Source: Hymenobacter aranciens
GTDB lineage: Bacteria; Bacteroidota; Bacteroidia; Cytophagales; Hymenobacteraceae
NCBI RefSeq assembly: GCF_030580865.1
Contig: NZ_JAUQSY010000001.1
Location: 310,001 to 374,000 of the forward strand
Direction of reading: 5' to 3'
Length of the DNA: 64,000 nt
A model generated the notes under the pieces. It was not told where the DNA came from. It made no database searches and worked only from the letters and a program-made list of their open reading frames with translations. Of this stretch, positions 1 through 10,075 are shown one piece after another (within the stretch, counting starts at the first letter, position 1; each line of letters opens with the position of its first letter). Made by a program: the position numbers and the translations under genes.

Positions 1-1527
1 AGCCACGAGACCGGCAAAGACGGCCGCACCTCGCTGACCTGGGCCGTGGGCTACAACTACGTGAACCGCAACGAGCCCGACTACCGCCTCAACCAGCAGG
101 AGCGGGTGGTGGACGAGGAAAACCCCCAGCCGTTCCGCGTGATTCGCGGCCAGGGCCTGGTGAGCTCCAGCTCGCGCTTCTACTCGAAGCTGACGGAGGA
201 CACCTACATGGCCAGCGGGCAGATTGAGCGCCGCCTGCTGAACCGCCGCGACACCATCAGCGCCAACCAGATAAAGCTGCGGGCCGGCTTCTACGCCGAG
301 GAAAAGCAGCGGGACTACGACAGCCGCTTCTTCAACTACCTGCCGGTGAACGAGGCGACCTACGACCCCAACATCGCCAACCAGCCGCTGAGCACCATCT
401 TCGGCGACAACAACCTGGAGCCGCTAAGCAACCCCCGGCCCATTCCGGGTACCACCAACCGCTACTACAGCGGCCTGAACCTGGTGGAAGGCACCAACCC
501 CCAGGACCGCTACGTGGGCAAAAACCGCCTGGTGGCCGGCTACGTGGGCACCGTGATTCCGTTCTCGGACAAGTTTAACCTCTCGGGCGGGGTGCGCGTC
601 GAGTACAACCGCAAGACCCTGACCTCGGGCGACGCCACGGAAACGCCTTACAAGGAGGCCCGCACGTTTGCGCTGCCGTCGTTCAACGCTACTTATAACT
701 TCAACGACCGTAGCCTGCTGCGGGCCGGCGGCAGTATGTCGGTCAACCGGCCGGAGTTCCGCGAGGTGGCCAGCTTCACGTACTACGACGTGAACAACAA
801 CCTGTTTATCTCGGGCGATACTTTGCTGCGCACGGCCAAGATTTACAACGCCGACCTGCGCTACGAGTTCTACCCCACGCGGGCCGAGATGATTTCGGTG
901 GGCGTGTTCTACAAGAACTTCCGCGACGCCATCGAGCAGGTAACGGCCTCGACGGCCAACGGCGAGGTGAACCTGACCTACCAGAACGCCCCCAAAGCCT
1001 ACGACCTGGGCGTGGAAGTGGAAGTGCGGAAGTCGCTGGTGGGCCTGACCGAAAGCCAGTTCCTGCAGCACTTCAACGTGGTGCTGAATGCCTCGTTCAT
1101 CCACAGCCGGGTGCAGCTGGATGCCAACGACCCGCGCAACAAGGGCTTTGCCCTGCCCAACCGCGCGCTGCAGGGCCAGTCGCCCTACGTGGTGAATGCC
1201 GGCCTGTTCTACCAGGACACCGAGCGCGGCTGGCAGGTGTCGGCGCAGTACAACGTGATGGGGCCGCGCATCACCTTCGCCGGCGACCTGGAGCAGAACC
1301 CGACCATCATCGACATGCCGCGCCACGTGGTGGACCTGGCCGTGACCAAAAGCGTGGGCTCGCACCTGGAAATCCGGGCCGGGGTGCAAAACCTGCTCAA
1401 CCAGGAAGTGCGCATGTACTACGACTTCGACCGCAACGGCAAAATTGACTCTAACGAAGAAGGCAAGGCCTTTGCCCGCTACAAGCGCGGGGTGTACTCG
1501 ACGCTGGGCCTGACCTACCACTTCTAA
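1..1527 (+). CDS. TonB-dependent receptor, C-terminal part (5' end outside window)
   Basis: The frame is open from base 1, so only the last 508 residues are present. The visible part is a run of amphipathic, aromatic-rich strands of an outer-membrane beta-barrel and ends in LTYHF with the terminal Phe usual for barrel proteins. Near the C-terminus it reads EIRAGVQNLLNQEVRMYYD, the conserved 'N(L/I)LN' strand of TonB-dependent receptors. The plug domain and any carboxypeptidase-like N-terminal domain lie upstream of the window. Such receptors import a bound nutrient or metal complex across the outer membrane using TonB energy; the substrate cannot be told from this part. The next gene encodes a T9SS-sorted surface protein, a pairing common in Bacteroidota. 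An EF-hand-like loop (DFDRNGKIDSNEE) lies close to the end. Confidence 0.85.
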   Translation, partial: SHETGKDGRTSLTWAVGYNYVNRNEPDYRLNQQERVVDEENPQPFRVIRGQGLVSSSSRFYSKLTEDTYMASGQIERRLLNRRDTISANQIKLRAGFYAEEKQRDYDSRFFNYLPVNEATYDPNIANQPLSTIFGDNNLEPLSNPRPIPGTTNRYYSGLNLVEGTNPQDRYVGKNRLVAGYVGTVIPFSDKFNLSGGVRVEYNRKTLTSGDATETPYKEARTFALPSFNATYNFNDRSLLRAGGSMSVNRPEFREVASFTYYDVNNNLFISGDTLLRTAKIYNADLRYEFYPTRAEMISVGVFYKNFRDAIEQVTASTANGEVNLTYQNAPKAYDLGVEVEVRKSLVGLTESQFLQHFNVVLNASFIHSRVQLDANDPRNKGFALPNRALQGQSPYVVNAGLFYQDTERGWQVSAQYNVMGPRITFAGDLEQNPTIIDMPRHVVDLAVTKSVGSHLEIRAGVQNLLNQEVRMYYDFDRNGKIDSNEEGKAFARYKRGVYSTLGLTYHF

Positions 1528-1555
1528 AATAACGGGAGGCCGGCTGCCTCATGAC

Positions 1556-1602
1556 GCGCCCCCATTTCTGCGGCCCTGGTCGTGGAAGTGGGGGCGCTGC
1601 TT
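1556..1602 (+). terminator. possible terminator hairpin after the TonB receptor gene
   Basis: The arms GCGCCCCCA (1556-1564) and TGGGGGCGC (1589-1597) are perfectly complementary with a 24-base loop. The T-tract after the stem is weak, so this is only a probable terminator. Confidence 0.35.
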
Positions 1603-1742
1603 ATTCGGTGGGCGGGGGCGTCAAACGGCGGGTGAGGTAATACAAAGTTCACACTCGCGTTGCCCAAACATAACGCAGAAAGCGTCGGACCGGGCCTTCT
1701 GATTCTGACCTTTGTACCCGTATTCTACACCCCTCAATACCC

Positions 1743-3491
1743 ATGAAAAAGATTGTACTCTCGGCGCTGGTGGCGGCTATGACTCTGGCAACGGCAACGC
1801 CGTCGGCGATGGCGCAAACGGTATGCCCGGCCGCGCCGGCCCCGGTGGTTATTCCGGCCAGCACCATCACTACCAACACCACCTGGACGCGCAATAACAT
1901 CTATCTGCTCAACGGTTTTGTGTACGTGGAAAGCGGCGCGACGCTCACCATCGAAGCCGGCACCGTTATCAAGGGCGACCTGGCCAACAAGGGCACGCTC
2001 ATCATCAAGCAGGGCGCCCGCCTCAATGCCATCGGCACGCCCACGCAGCCCATCGTATTCACCTCGAACCAGCCGGCGGGCTCGCGTGCGCCCGGCGACT
2101 GGGGCGGCATCATCCTGGTGGGGAATGCGCCTACCAACCGCACGGCCGTGACCAGCGTGGAAGGCGGCGTGGCCGCAACCTTCGGCGGCCCGAACGCCAA
2201 CCAGCCCAACGACAACTCGGGCACGCTGCAGTACATCCGCATCGAGTTTGGCGGCGTGGCCTTCCAGACCAACAGCGAAATCAACGGCCTGACGATGTGC
2301 GGCGTGGGCGCCGGCACTACCATCGACCACATTCAGGTGTCGAGCGGCGGCGACGACTCCTTCGAGTGGTTTGGTGGCACCGTGAACGCGAAGTACCTCA
2401 TCTCGCTGGGCACGACGGATGACGACTTCGACACCGACTTCGGCTACACCGGCCGGGTGCAGTTTGGCCTGTCGGTGCGCAACCCCGACCGCGCCGATAC
2501 CGGCCCCAGCGGCGAGTCGAACGGCTTTGAGAGCGACAACGATGGCACCGGCACGGCGGCCACTCCGCTCACGGCCCCCGTGTTCTCCAACATGACCGTG
2601 CTGCTGCCCAACACGACCACCCCGGCCTCGCCCTTCAACACCGCCAGCAGCGCCCTGATTCGCCGCAACTCGGCCCAGAGCATCTTCAACACCGTGCTGG
2701 CTGGCCGCCCCTACGGCCTGACGCTGAACAGCAACTCGACCAACCTCACGACGGCCAACGCCAATAGCGGCCTGCTGTCGTTCGAGAACAACGTGCTGGC
2801 CTCGATGGGCAGCTACGGCCGCCGCGCCGCCCGCGTCACCACCAACAGCGGCACCACGGCCGGCTTCAGCATCAACACCTTTGCCAGCAGCACCGGCAAC
2901 GACACCACCCGCGCCTACTCGGCCCTGGGGCTGAATGCCGACAACCTGAACTTCAACGGTACCTGCACGAACGCGCCCTGCGCCCCCAGCTTCGCCCTGC
3001 CCGCCGGCTCGTTCCTCACCACCGGCGCGGCCTTCACTAATGCCAAGCTGACCGGCGCCGGCAACGGCGGCGCTAACAGCACCTTCACCGTGGTAAACTA
3101 CCGCGGGGCCTTCGGCCCGGCTGGTACGCCCGAGGGCAACTGGGCCACCGGCTGGACCAATTTCAACCCGCAAATCACCTGCTACAACGTGGCCGGCCAG
3201 ACCCTGAGCAACCGCGACGTGGTAAGCCTGCCGCTGGAGCGCCTCACCGTGTCGCCGAACCCCACGGCCGGTGCCGCCACGCTCTCCTTCGACCTGCAGC
3301 GCAACACGGCCACCACGGTGCGCGTGTTCGACGTAACCGGCCGCGAGGTGGCCGTAGTGGTAGCCAACAAAGTGCTCAACGCCGGCCCGCAGGCCATCAA
3401 CCTGCCCGCCGACCTGCGCGGCGGCGTGTACGTGGCCCGCATCACCACCGGCGAAACCAGCCAGTCGGTGCGCTTCGTGGTGGCCAAGTAG
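1743..3491 (+). CDS. secreted protein with T9SS type A sorting domain
   Basis: This 582-residue protein begins with a clear Sec signal peptide (MKKIVLSALVAAMTLA.., probable cleavage after PSAMA near residue 24). Residues about 60-80 (SGATLTIEAGTVIKGD) and the following glycine- and asparagine-rich part resemble the repeat proteins often found beside TonB receptors in Bacteroidota, possibly a right-handed beta-helix. The last 85 residues form a type IX sorting domain: LTVSPNPTAGAATLSF, VRVFDVTGREV, then GVYVARITTG and a lysine-terminated final strand. The product should cross the outer membrane by T9SS and be attached to the surface or released. It lies 215 bases after the receptor gene and is followed by a strong terminator. 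The ligand is unknown; partnership with the receptor is inferred from position. Confidence 0.85.
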   Translation: MKKIVLSALVAAMTLATATPSAMAQTVCPAAPAPVVIPASTITTNTTWTRNNIYLLNGFVYVESGATLTIEAGTVIKGDLANKGTLIIKQGARLNAIGTPTQPIVFTSNQPAGSRAPGDWGGIILVGNAPTNRTAVTSVEGGVAATFGGPNANQPNDNSGTLQYIRIEFGGVAFQTNSEINGLTMCGVGAGTTIDHIQVSSGGDDSFEWFGGTVNAKYLISLGTTDDDFDTDFGYTGRVQFGLSVRNPDRADTGPSGESNGFESDNDGTGTAATPLTAPVFSNMTVLLPNTTTPASPFNTASSALIRRNSAQSIFNTVLAGRPYGLTLNSNSTNLTTANANSGLLSFENNVLASMGSYGRRAARVTTNSGTTAGFSINTFASSTGNDTTRAYSALGLNADNLNFNGTCTNAPCAPSFALPAGSFLTTGAAFTNAKLTGAGNGGANSTFTVVNYRGAFGPAGTPEGNWATGWTNFNPQITCYNVAGQTLSNRDVVSLPLERLTVSPNPTAGAATLSFDLQRNTATTVRVFDVTGREVAVVVANKVLNAGPQAINLPADLRGGVYVARITTGETSQSVRFVVAK

Positions 3492-3514
3492 GCTTCTTTC
3501 ACTCGATTTTCCGG

Positions 3515-3549
3515 AAAGCCGGCTCCCGTCGTGGGGGCCGGCTTTTTTG
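3515..3549 (+). terminator. rho-independent terminator
   Basis: AAAGCCGGC and GCCGGCTTTTTT flank a short loop 24 bases after the stop codon of the T9SS-sorted protein gene. This is a GC stem followed by a T-tract. Confidence 0.85.
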
Positions 3550-3550
3550 T

Positions 3551-3653
3551 ACCCCACCCCCGGCCCCTCCCCTTCGGGAGAGGGGAGCCAGTCATGCGCA
3601 GTCCGGAATCGTCAGGCTCCCCTCTCCCGAAGGGGAGGGGCCGGGGGTGGGGT
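3551..3653. repeat. perfect 39-bp inverted repeat (REP/MITE-like)
   Basis: The arm at 3551-3589 is the exact reverse complement of the arm at 3615-3653, around a 25-base spacer. Each arm contains a smaller palindrome (CTCCCCTTCGGGAGAGGGG). It fills the gap between a terminator and the next gene and encodes nothing recognisable. Confidence 0.9.
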
Positions 3654-3697
3654 TGCGCGCTAGTCCCGACCTTTGCCTCTTCACTTAGCCCGCCCGC

Positions 3698-4891
3698 TTG
3701 AACCCGCCCCGCGTTTTAATGCTGCCCAAGTGGTACCCCAACCGCTACGACGACCAGGACGGCGACTTCGTGGGGCGGCACGTGGCGGCCATTGCCGCTC
3801 ACGGCGGGGCCGAAGTGGCGGTGCTGTTTGCCGCCGTGGCTCGCGGCCCGCTGCCGACGCTTATTGATGAGGAAGCCGACTTCACCGGCCCCTGGCCGGT
3901 GCTGCGCTACTACTACCGCGCCGCCCCCACTGGCCTGGCGCTGCTCGATAAGCCGCTGAAACTGCTGCTGTATTGCTGGTGTCTGGCCCGGGGCTACCGG
4001 CGGCTGCGGCAGGGGTGGGGGAGGCCCGACTTGGTGCACGTGCATGTGCTGCTACGCACCGGCCTGTTTGCCTGCTGGCTCAAGCTGCGGGAGAAAATCC
4101 CCTTCATTATTACGGAGCACTGGACGCTATACCTGCCACCGCGCTCGGCTGGCATCGGCCGCGTACGGCGCTGGCTGACGGCCGCCGTGGTGCGGCGGGC
4201 GGCGGCGCTACACACGGTTTCTATCAACCTGCGCGAGGCAATGGCGGAGTTGGGCGCGACTAATAAACACTCGGTCGTGATTCCGAACGTGGTCGATACC
4301 GAGCTGTTTCACCCGCCCGCGCAGCCGGTCACGGCGCCCATTTTGCTCAACGTGGCGGCTTTCAACGAAGCAGCCAAGAACCTGCGCGGCCTGCTGCGCG
4401 TGGTGGCCGAACTGCGCGCCACCGTGCCGGGGCTGCGGCTGCGCATTGCCGGCTACGGCCCCGATGAAGCGCTGGTGCGCGCCTACGCCGCCGACCTGGG
4501 CCTGCTGGCCGATGGCACCGTGACCTTCCTCGGCAAGCTGGACCACGCCGCCGTGGCCGCCGAGATGCGACGCGCCGCCGCCTTCGTGCTGTTTTCTAAC
4601 TTCGAAAATCTGCCCTGCGTGCTCATCGAAGCCCAGGCCAGCGGGCTGCCGGTGGTGGCCACCGACGTGGGCGGCGTGCACGAGCTGATGCCGCGCCAGA
4701 GCAGTTTCGGCCAGCTGGTGCGGGCGGGCGATGAGGCCGCTTTGGCCGCCGCCCTCACCGCCCGGCTCACGCCGCCCATCGTCAGCGCCTTGGCTCTGCG
4801 CGAAAGCACAGTGCAGCACTTTGGCTACGTGGGCGTAGGCCGGCAATTCGGCGAACTGTACCGGCGGGTGCTCACGCCCCCAGCCTCCTAA
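3698..4891 (+). CDS. glycosyltransferase family 4 (GT-B fold)
   Basis: This is a 397-residue GT-B glycosyltransferase. The N-terminal half starts RVLMLPKWYPNRYDDQDGDFVGRH, the usual opening of GT4 enzymes that add sugars to surface glycans. The C-terminal Rossmann domain has the donor-nucleotide segment with FVLFSNFENLPCVLIEAQASGLPVVATDVGG, including the E-x7-E motif. It probably transfers a sugar from a nucleotide donor to a lipid-linked glycan on the cytoplasmic face of the inner membrane. The start is uncertain: the TTG at 3698 gives an N-terminus that fits the family, and the first ATG (3719) would cut into strand beta-1. The flippase gene follows after 3 bases, so the two are probably cotranscribed for capsule, O-antigen or exopolysaccharide. 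Donor and acceptor cannot be told. Confidence 0.88.
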   Translation: MNPPRVLMLPKWYPNRYDDQDGDFVGRHVAAIAAHGGAEVAVLFAAVARGPLPTLIDEEADFTGPWPVLRYYYRAAPTGLALLDKPLKLLLYCWCLARGYRRLRQGWGRPDLVHVHVLLRTGLFACWLKLREKIPFIITEHWTLYLPPRSAGIGRVRRWLTAAVVRRAAALHTVSINLREAMAELGATNKHSVVIPNVVDTELFHPPAQPVTAPILLNVAAFNEAAKNLRGLLRVVAELRATVPGLRLRIAGYGPDEALVRAYAADLGLLADGTVTFLGKLDHAAVAAEMRRAAAFVLFSNFENLPCVLIEAQASGLPVVATDVGGVHELMPRQSSFGQLVRAGDEAALAAALTARLTPPIVSALALRESTVQHFGYVGVGRQFGELYRRVLTPPAS

Positions 4892-4894
4892 ACC

Positions 4895-6148
4895 ATGCTC
4901 AAGCGCATTCTCCATCATTTTGCGGCCCGGGTGCTCACGGCGGGGCTCAGCTTCGCGGTGGTGTGGCTTACGGCGCGCTACCTGGGGGCGGCGGGGCGCG
5001 GGGCGGTGAGTCTGTTTGTCACCGATGTGTCGGCCCTCATCCTGTTCAGCGGGCTGGTGGGCGGCTCCTCGCTGATATACCTGGTGCCGCGCCGCAACTT
5101 CTGGCACCTGCTGCTGCCCGCCTACGCCTGGGCCGGGGTGGTGAGCGTGGTGGGCGCGGGCGCGGTGGCCCTGCTGCGGCCGGTTTCGGCCACCTACGCG
5201 CTGCACGTCGGGACCGTCACGCTGGTGCAGATTCTGTTTTCCATCAACACCTTTCTGCTGCTGGGGCGGCAGCGCGAGCGGGCTTTCAACGGACTGATGG
5301 CCCTGCAGGCGCTGCTGCTGGCCGGGGCGCTGGCGCTGGCTTTTGGGCCGCTGCACTGGCAGGCGGTGGAGGTGTTTTACTACGCCAACTACCTGGCCTA
5401 CGGCCTGCCGCTGCTCCTGAGCTTCGGCCTGCTGCTGCGGCTGCCCGATGCCTGGGTGAGCCGCCGGGCGCGCCGCCGGGTGGTGGCCCGCGAGCTGCTG
5501 CGCAACAGCCGGGGCGCCCACCTCGCCAACATCCTGTCCTTCGCCAACTACCGCCTCAGCTACTACGCCGTGGCCCATTTCGCCGACATCCGCGCCCTCG
5601 GCATCCTCTCCGTGGGCGTGGCACTGGCCGAGGCCATCTGGCTGATTCCGCGCAGCACCGGCCTCATTCAGTACGTGGCCCTCGTCAATGCCCCCGACAA
5701 GCGCGAGCAAACCCACGCCGCTTTCCGTAGCAGCCGCCTTACGCTGCTGGCCACGCTGGCCGCCGTCAGCACGCTGGCCGCCGTGCCGGGTGCGTGGCTG
5801 GCCGCCATCTTCGGGCCTGAGTTTGGCGCGGCGCGCTGGGTTATTCTGTGCCTGGCCCCCGGCATTCTCATCTACGGGGCCGGCATGCAGGCCAGCACTT
5901 ACTTCGGCGGCGTGGGCCGCTACGGCATCAACAACCGGGCGGCCCTGCTGGGGCTGGCCGTCACGGTGCCGCTGTGCTTGGTGTTGGTGCCGCGCTGGGG
6001 CATCGAGGGTGCGGCGGTGGCCATGTCGCTGTCGTACACGGCCAGCATCGGCTACCTGTTCTGGCACTACCGCCGCGCCACCGGCGCCACCTGGGCCGAT
6101 TTGCTGCCGGGCTGGAATGATGTGCGCTGGCTGCTGGCAAAAGTGTGA
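4895..6148 (+). CDS. polysaccharide biosynthesis flippase (Wzx-like, MOP superfamily)
   Basis: This 417-residue protein has about 12 hydrophobic segments. It starts with LKRILHHFAARVLTAGLSFAVVWLTARYLGAAGRGAVSLF, the typical first helices of oligosaccharide flippases in the MOP exporter superfamily. It should move a lipid-linked oligosaccharide across the inner membrane. The glycosyltransferase gene ends 3 bases upstream, so the pair looks like a small surface-glycan operon without polymerase or export genes in this window. The gene is followed directly by the 21-bp repeat array. Confidence 0.85.
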   Translation: MLKRILHHFAARVLTAGLSFAVVWLTARYLGAAGRGAVSLFVTDVSALILFSGLVGGSSLIYLVPRRNFWHLLLPAYAWAGVVSVVGAGAVALLRPVSATYALHVGTVTLVQILFSINTFLLLGRQRERAFNGLMALQALLLAGALALAFGPLHWQAVEVFYYANYLAYGLPLLLSFGLLLRLPDAWVSRRARRRVVARELLRNSRGAHLANILSFANYRLSYYAVAHFADIRALGILSVGVALAEAIWLIPRSTGLIQYVALVNAPDKREQTHAAFRSSRLTLLATLAAVSTLAAVPGAWLAAIFGPEFGAARWVILCLAPGILIYGAGMQASTYFGGVGRYGINNRAALLGLAVTVPLCLVLVPRWGIEGAAVAMSLSYTASIGYLFWHYRRATGATWADLLPGWNDVRWLLAKV

Positions 6149-6168
6149 GGTGTATAGGAGTAGGCTAC

Positions 6169-6462
6169 GCCGGGTTTCGGAGACAACTTTTCACGCTTCG
6201 GAGCGAGGTGAAAACGCTTCGGAGATGGTTGAAAACGCCCCGGAGCTACCTTAAAACGCTTCGGAGATGGTTGAAAACACCCCGGAACTGCCTTAAAACG
6301 CTTCGGAGGCAGGTGAAAACACCCTGGAACTACCCGAAAACGCTTCGGAGGGAATTAAAAACACCCCGGAGTTACCTTAAAACGCCTGCAACCTTGCTTC
6401 CAACGCATGTAAGCTGTTTTCAAACGCTTGTGACTTGGCTTTTCACGGGTGCGAGCCGACTT
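6169..6462. repeat. tandem array of about 14 units of 21 bp between convergent genes
   Basis: From 6169 to 6462 the sequence falls into 21-base units; the best-kept ones start at 6211, 6232, 6253 and so on to 6358. Odd units read AAAACGCTTCGGAG... and even units AAAACRCCCCGGARCT..., which gives a 42-bp higher-order period. The last four units are degenerate. One plus-strand frame is open from a GTG at 6145 to 6531 and would give heptads such as LKTLRRW and LKTPRSY, but it runs into the mgtE gene on the other strand and has no credible start, so I do not call it a gene. The array fills the 342-base gap between the flippase gene and mgtE. Confidence 0.9.
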
Positions 6463-6490
6463 GCCGCGACTGCCAGCCCGTTTATCAACC

Positions 6491-7870
<1,380 letters not shown>

Positions 7871-8058
7871 GGCAAGAAGGGCGGTTGTGCTTCGCTAGGC
7901 AAGCGGGATTGAAGTAGAAATAACGCCCAAAAGTACGGCCAAAGCCGGGCTTTGCCCGTACCCCAACGCCGAAAAACCGCCCGCCAAACCGCATTTAACG
8001 GAATAGCAACGGGATTTCCGGCAAAATCCCCCATCTTGCCAGCTCAAGCCCCGCGCCC

Positions 8059-8886
8059 ATGCCCCACGATTCTACCGCGTCCGCCGCTCCGCTCGGTACC
8101 CTGTTCATCTTCGGCGGCGGCGACGACGAGCCCATGCTGGCCCGCCTGGCCCGGATGCTGCCCCGGCGCACCGACCCCATCGAAATCCTGACCACCGCCA
8201 CCCGCCGCCAGCCCGCCCGCACCGCCGGGGCCTACGCCCACTCCTTCCACCAGCAGCGCTGCCCCCACGTCCGGCACCTGCAAGTCGATGAAGACCACCC
8301 CGCCGACGACCCCGCCACGCTTGACCGCCTGCGCGAGGCCCGCCTGCTCTTCATCAGCGGCGGCGACCAGGAGCGCCTCACCGATTTCCTGCTGGGCACC
8401 GAGTTCCTGCAAATCCTGAAAGAAAAGCACCAGCACGAAGCCGACTTCATCCTGGCCGGCACCAGCGCCGGCGCCTCCGTGATGGCCGAAAGCATGCTCG
8501 TGGAGGGCGTGGGCTGGCGCGGCCTGCTGGCTGGCCGCGTGCTCTGCCTGCCCGGCTTCGGCCTCCTGCCCGGCGTCGTGCTCGACCAGCACTTCATCGA
8601 GCGCCACCGCTACCCGCGTCTGTTCCACGCCGTGCTGCAGCAGCCGCACCTGCTCGGCATCGGCCTGAGCGAGGAAACCGGCCTCATCATCCGCCCCGGC
8701 CAGCCCGCCGAAGTCTTCGGCGACGAAGCCATCGTGGTAGTCGATGGGGGCCAGCTCACCCACATCGGCCTCGCCAACTTGCCCAAAGACGAGATGATTA
8801 GCGGCCACGGCTTCCGCCTGCACCTGCTCACCGACGGGCAGGGGCTGGATTTGACGACCCGCCAACCGGTGGTTGCCAATGGGTGA
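8059..8886 (+). CDS. cyanophycinase-like peptidase (family S51)
   Basis: The 275-residue protein matches peptidase family S51. It has FIFGGGDDEPMLARLARM at the start, ISGGDQERLTDFL, and the nucleophile elbow ILAGTSAGASVMAES with the catalytic Ser, followed by DQHFIERHRYPRL. Cyanophycinases cut beta-Asp-Arg dipeptides from the storage polymer cyanophycin; other members cut related beta-aspartyl peptides. The length fits a cytoplasmic enzyme and there is no signal peptide. No cyanophycin synthetase is seen in the window, so the natural substrate is open. It diverges from mgtE with a 188-base gap. Its stop codon lies inside the left arm of an inverted repeat. Confidence 0.85.
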   Translation: MPHDSTASAAPLGTLFIFGGGDDEPMLARLARMLPRRTDPIEILTTATRRQPARTAGAYAHSFHQQRCPHVRHLQVDEDHPADDPATLDRLREARLLFISGGDQERLTDFLLGTEFLQILKEKHQHEADFILAGTSAGASVMAESMLVEGVGWRGLLAGRVLCLPGFGLLPGVVLDQHFIERHRYPRLFHAVLQQPHLLGIGLSEETGLIIRPGQPAEVFGDEAIVVVDGGQLTHIGLANLPKDEMISGHGFRLHLLTDGQGLDLTTRQPVVANG

Positions 8887-8978
8887 ATGGGCGAATGGCT
8901 GAATGGATGAATGATGCAGCCGGCTCGGCCAAATTCGCTTTCCATTCACCCATTCAGCCATTCGCCCATTCACCCATT
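8878..8978. repeat. 36-bp inverted repeat built from GAATGG octamers
   Basis: The arms 8878-8913 and 8943-8978 are reverse complements with one mismatch, around a 29-base spacer. Each arm is a run of near-identical 8-base units (TGAATGGG, CGAATGGC, TGAATGGA). The left arm includes the stop codon of the cyanophycinase-like gene. The long hairpin could act as a terminator or 3' stabiliser, but it has no T-tract. Confidence 0.9.
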
Positions 8979-9002
8979 GAAACCGCAGGCACTAAATGGC
9001 CC

Positions 9003-9010
9003 TACCTTTG
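9003..9010 (+). promoter_or_regulatory. Bacteroidota -7 promoter element TACCTTTG
   Basis: TACCTTTG matches the TAnnTTTG consensus exactly and lies 34 bases before the ATG at 9044. A TTG at 8977-8979 may be the -33 element, with a slightly long 23-base gap. Confidence 0.65.
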
Positions 9011-9043
9011 CGTTGAGGCGGCGATATATTATCTGGTTGATTC

Positions 9044-10075
9044 ATGCTGAATACCCGTTTGTGGCTGCGGCCGCTGCGCTTTTCCGTCATTGCCCTGCTG
9101 CTGCTCACGCTCCTGCCGTGGGCCTGCACCCGTAAAACCGTTTCCTTCAACACCACGCCCGAGCCGCCGGTCGCCGTGGTCGTGGCCGATACCCTCACCC
9201 GCCTCGCCGACTCGCTCAAGGGCAAGCCCTCGCTGAGCACGGCCCGCAAAGTGGTATTGACCAAGGAAGAGGAGCGCGCTGCCAAGGAAAAAGAGAAGGC
9301 CGCCCAGCGCAAGTCGAAGAAAAAGAAGAAGAAGCTGTTTCTCGGCGAGCGTACCAAGAAAGCTTTCGTGAAGAGCGGCCCCAAAGGCCGCAACCAGGTA
9401 ATCGAGATTTTCTATTACCTGCGCTACTTTCAGCAGCCCAATCCCTACGCCCCGGCCCGCTACTACTACAACTCCAAGAAGCATAAAATCTTCAAGGCTA
9501 CCGGCGAGATTACGCCGGACATGAAAATTCTGCACGGTCCCTACAAGAAAATGCAGAACAACAAGGTGCTCGAAACCGGCTACTATGCCCTCGGCACCAA
9601 GCACCTGCGCTGGGAGCGAATGGACAAAAACGGCATCCTGCTGGCCAAAACGCACTACGAGATGGGCTTCCCGCGCGACGCCAACATCAGCTACTACGGC
9701 AACGACCGCAGCCTTATCAACGAGGTGGTGCCCTACATCAACGGCAAGCTGGAGGGCGATTACGCCAAGTTCACCATCGAAGGCCAGCGCGAGTGGACCG
9801 GCCAGTTCGAGAACGGCCACAAAGTAGGGGAGTGGACGCACTACTGGGGCTTCCGCAACCGCAAGCAGCACATCTACCAGTACCCCGAGTCGGGCTACGA
9901 CCCCGAGGTAGAAGAGCCGGAGCTGATAAAGGAGTACAACCGCAACGCCATCCTCATCTACGACAAAGAAACCGGCCTCGACAAGCGCGGCATGACCGAG
10001 CAGGAGCAGGCCCCCAAAGGCCGGGCCGTGCCCAAGGCGCCCGCCAAAGTACAGCCCAAACGGGCCAGGCCTTAG
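9044..10075 (+). CDS. probable lipoprotein with MORN-like repeats (YwqK-like)
   Basis: The protein has 343 residues. A hydrophobic N-terminus (about 11-27) ends at LLPWAC, a weak lipobox that would make Cys27 the lipidated residue. Residues about 85-110 are an extremely lysine- and glutamate-rich charged stretch. From about 115 onward the sequence has repeats of the MORN/YwqK type: HGPYKKMQNNKVLETGYYALGTK, GKLEGDYAKFTIEGQREWTGQF and NGHKVGEWTHYWGF. Such repeats are common in Bacteroidota surface or periplasmic proteins of unknown role; calling it an antitoxin because of the YwqK name would not be justified. It ends by overlapping the convergent yraN-family gene by 4 bases. Confidence 0.7.
   Translation: MLNTRLWLRPLRFSVIALLLLTLLPWACTRKTVSFNTTPEPPVAVVVADTLTRLADSLKGKPSLSTARKVVLTKEEERAAKEKEKAAQRKSKKKKKKLFLGERTKKAFVKSGPKGRNQVIEIFYYLRYFQQPNPYAPARYYYNSKKHKIFKATGEITPDMKILHGPYKKMQNNKVLETGYYALGTKHLRWERMDKNGILLAKTHYEMGFPRDANISYYGNDRSLINEVVPYINGKLEGDYAKFTIEGQREWTGQFENGHKVGEWTHYWGFRNRKQHIYQYPESGYDPEVEEPELIKEYNRNAILIYDKETGLDKRGMTEQEQAPKGRAVPKAPAKVQPKRARP

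Noticed and set aside
3551..3653. Insertion sequence ends
   Set aside because: The inverted repeat is a hairpin with a 25-base spacer, with no transposase and no target duplication seen.
9044..10075. Toxin-antitoxin antitoxin YwqK
   Set aside because: The MORN-like repeats resemble YwqK, but the protein is a likely lipoprotein with no toxin partner. The repeats alone do not support an antitoxin role.
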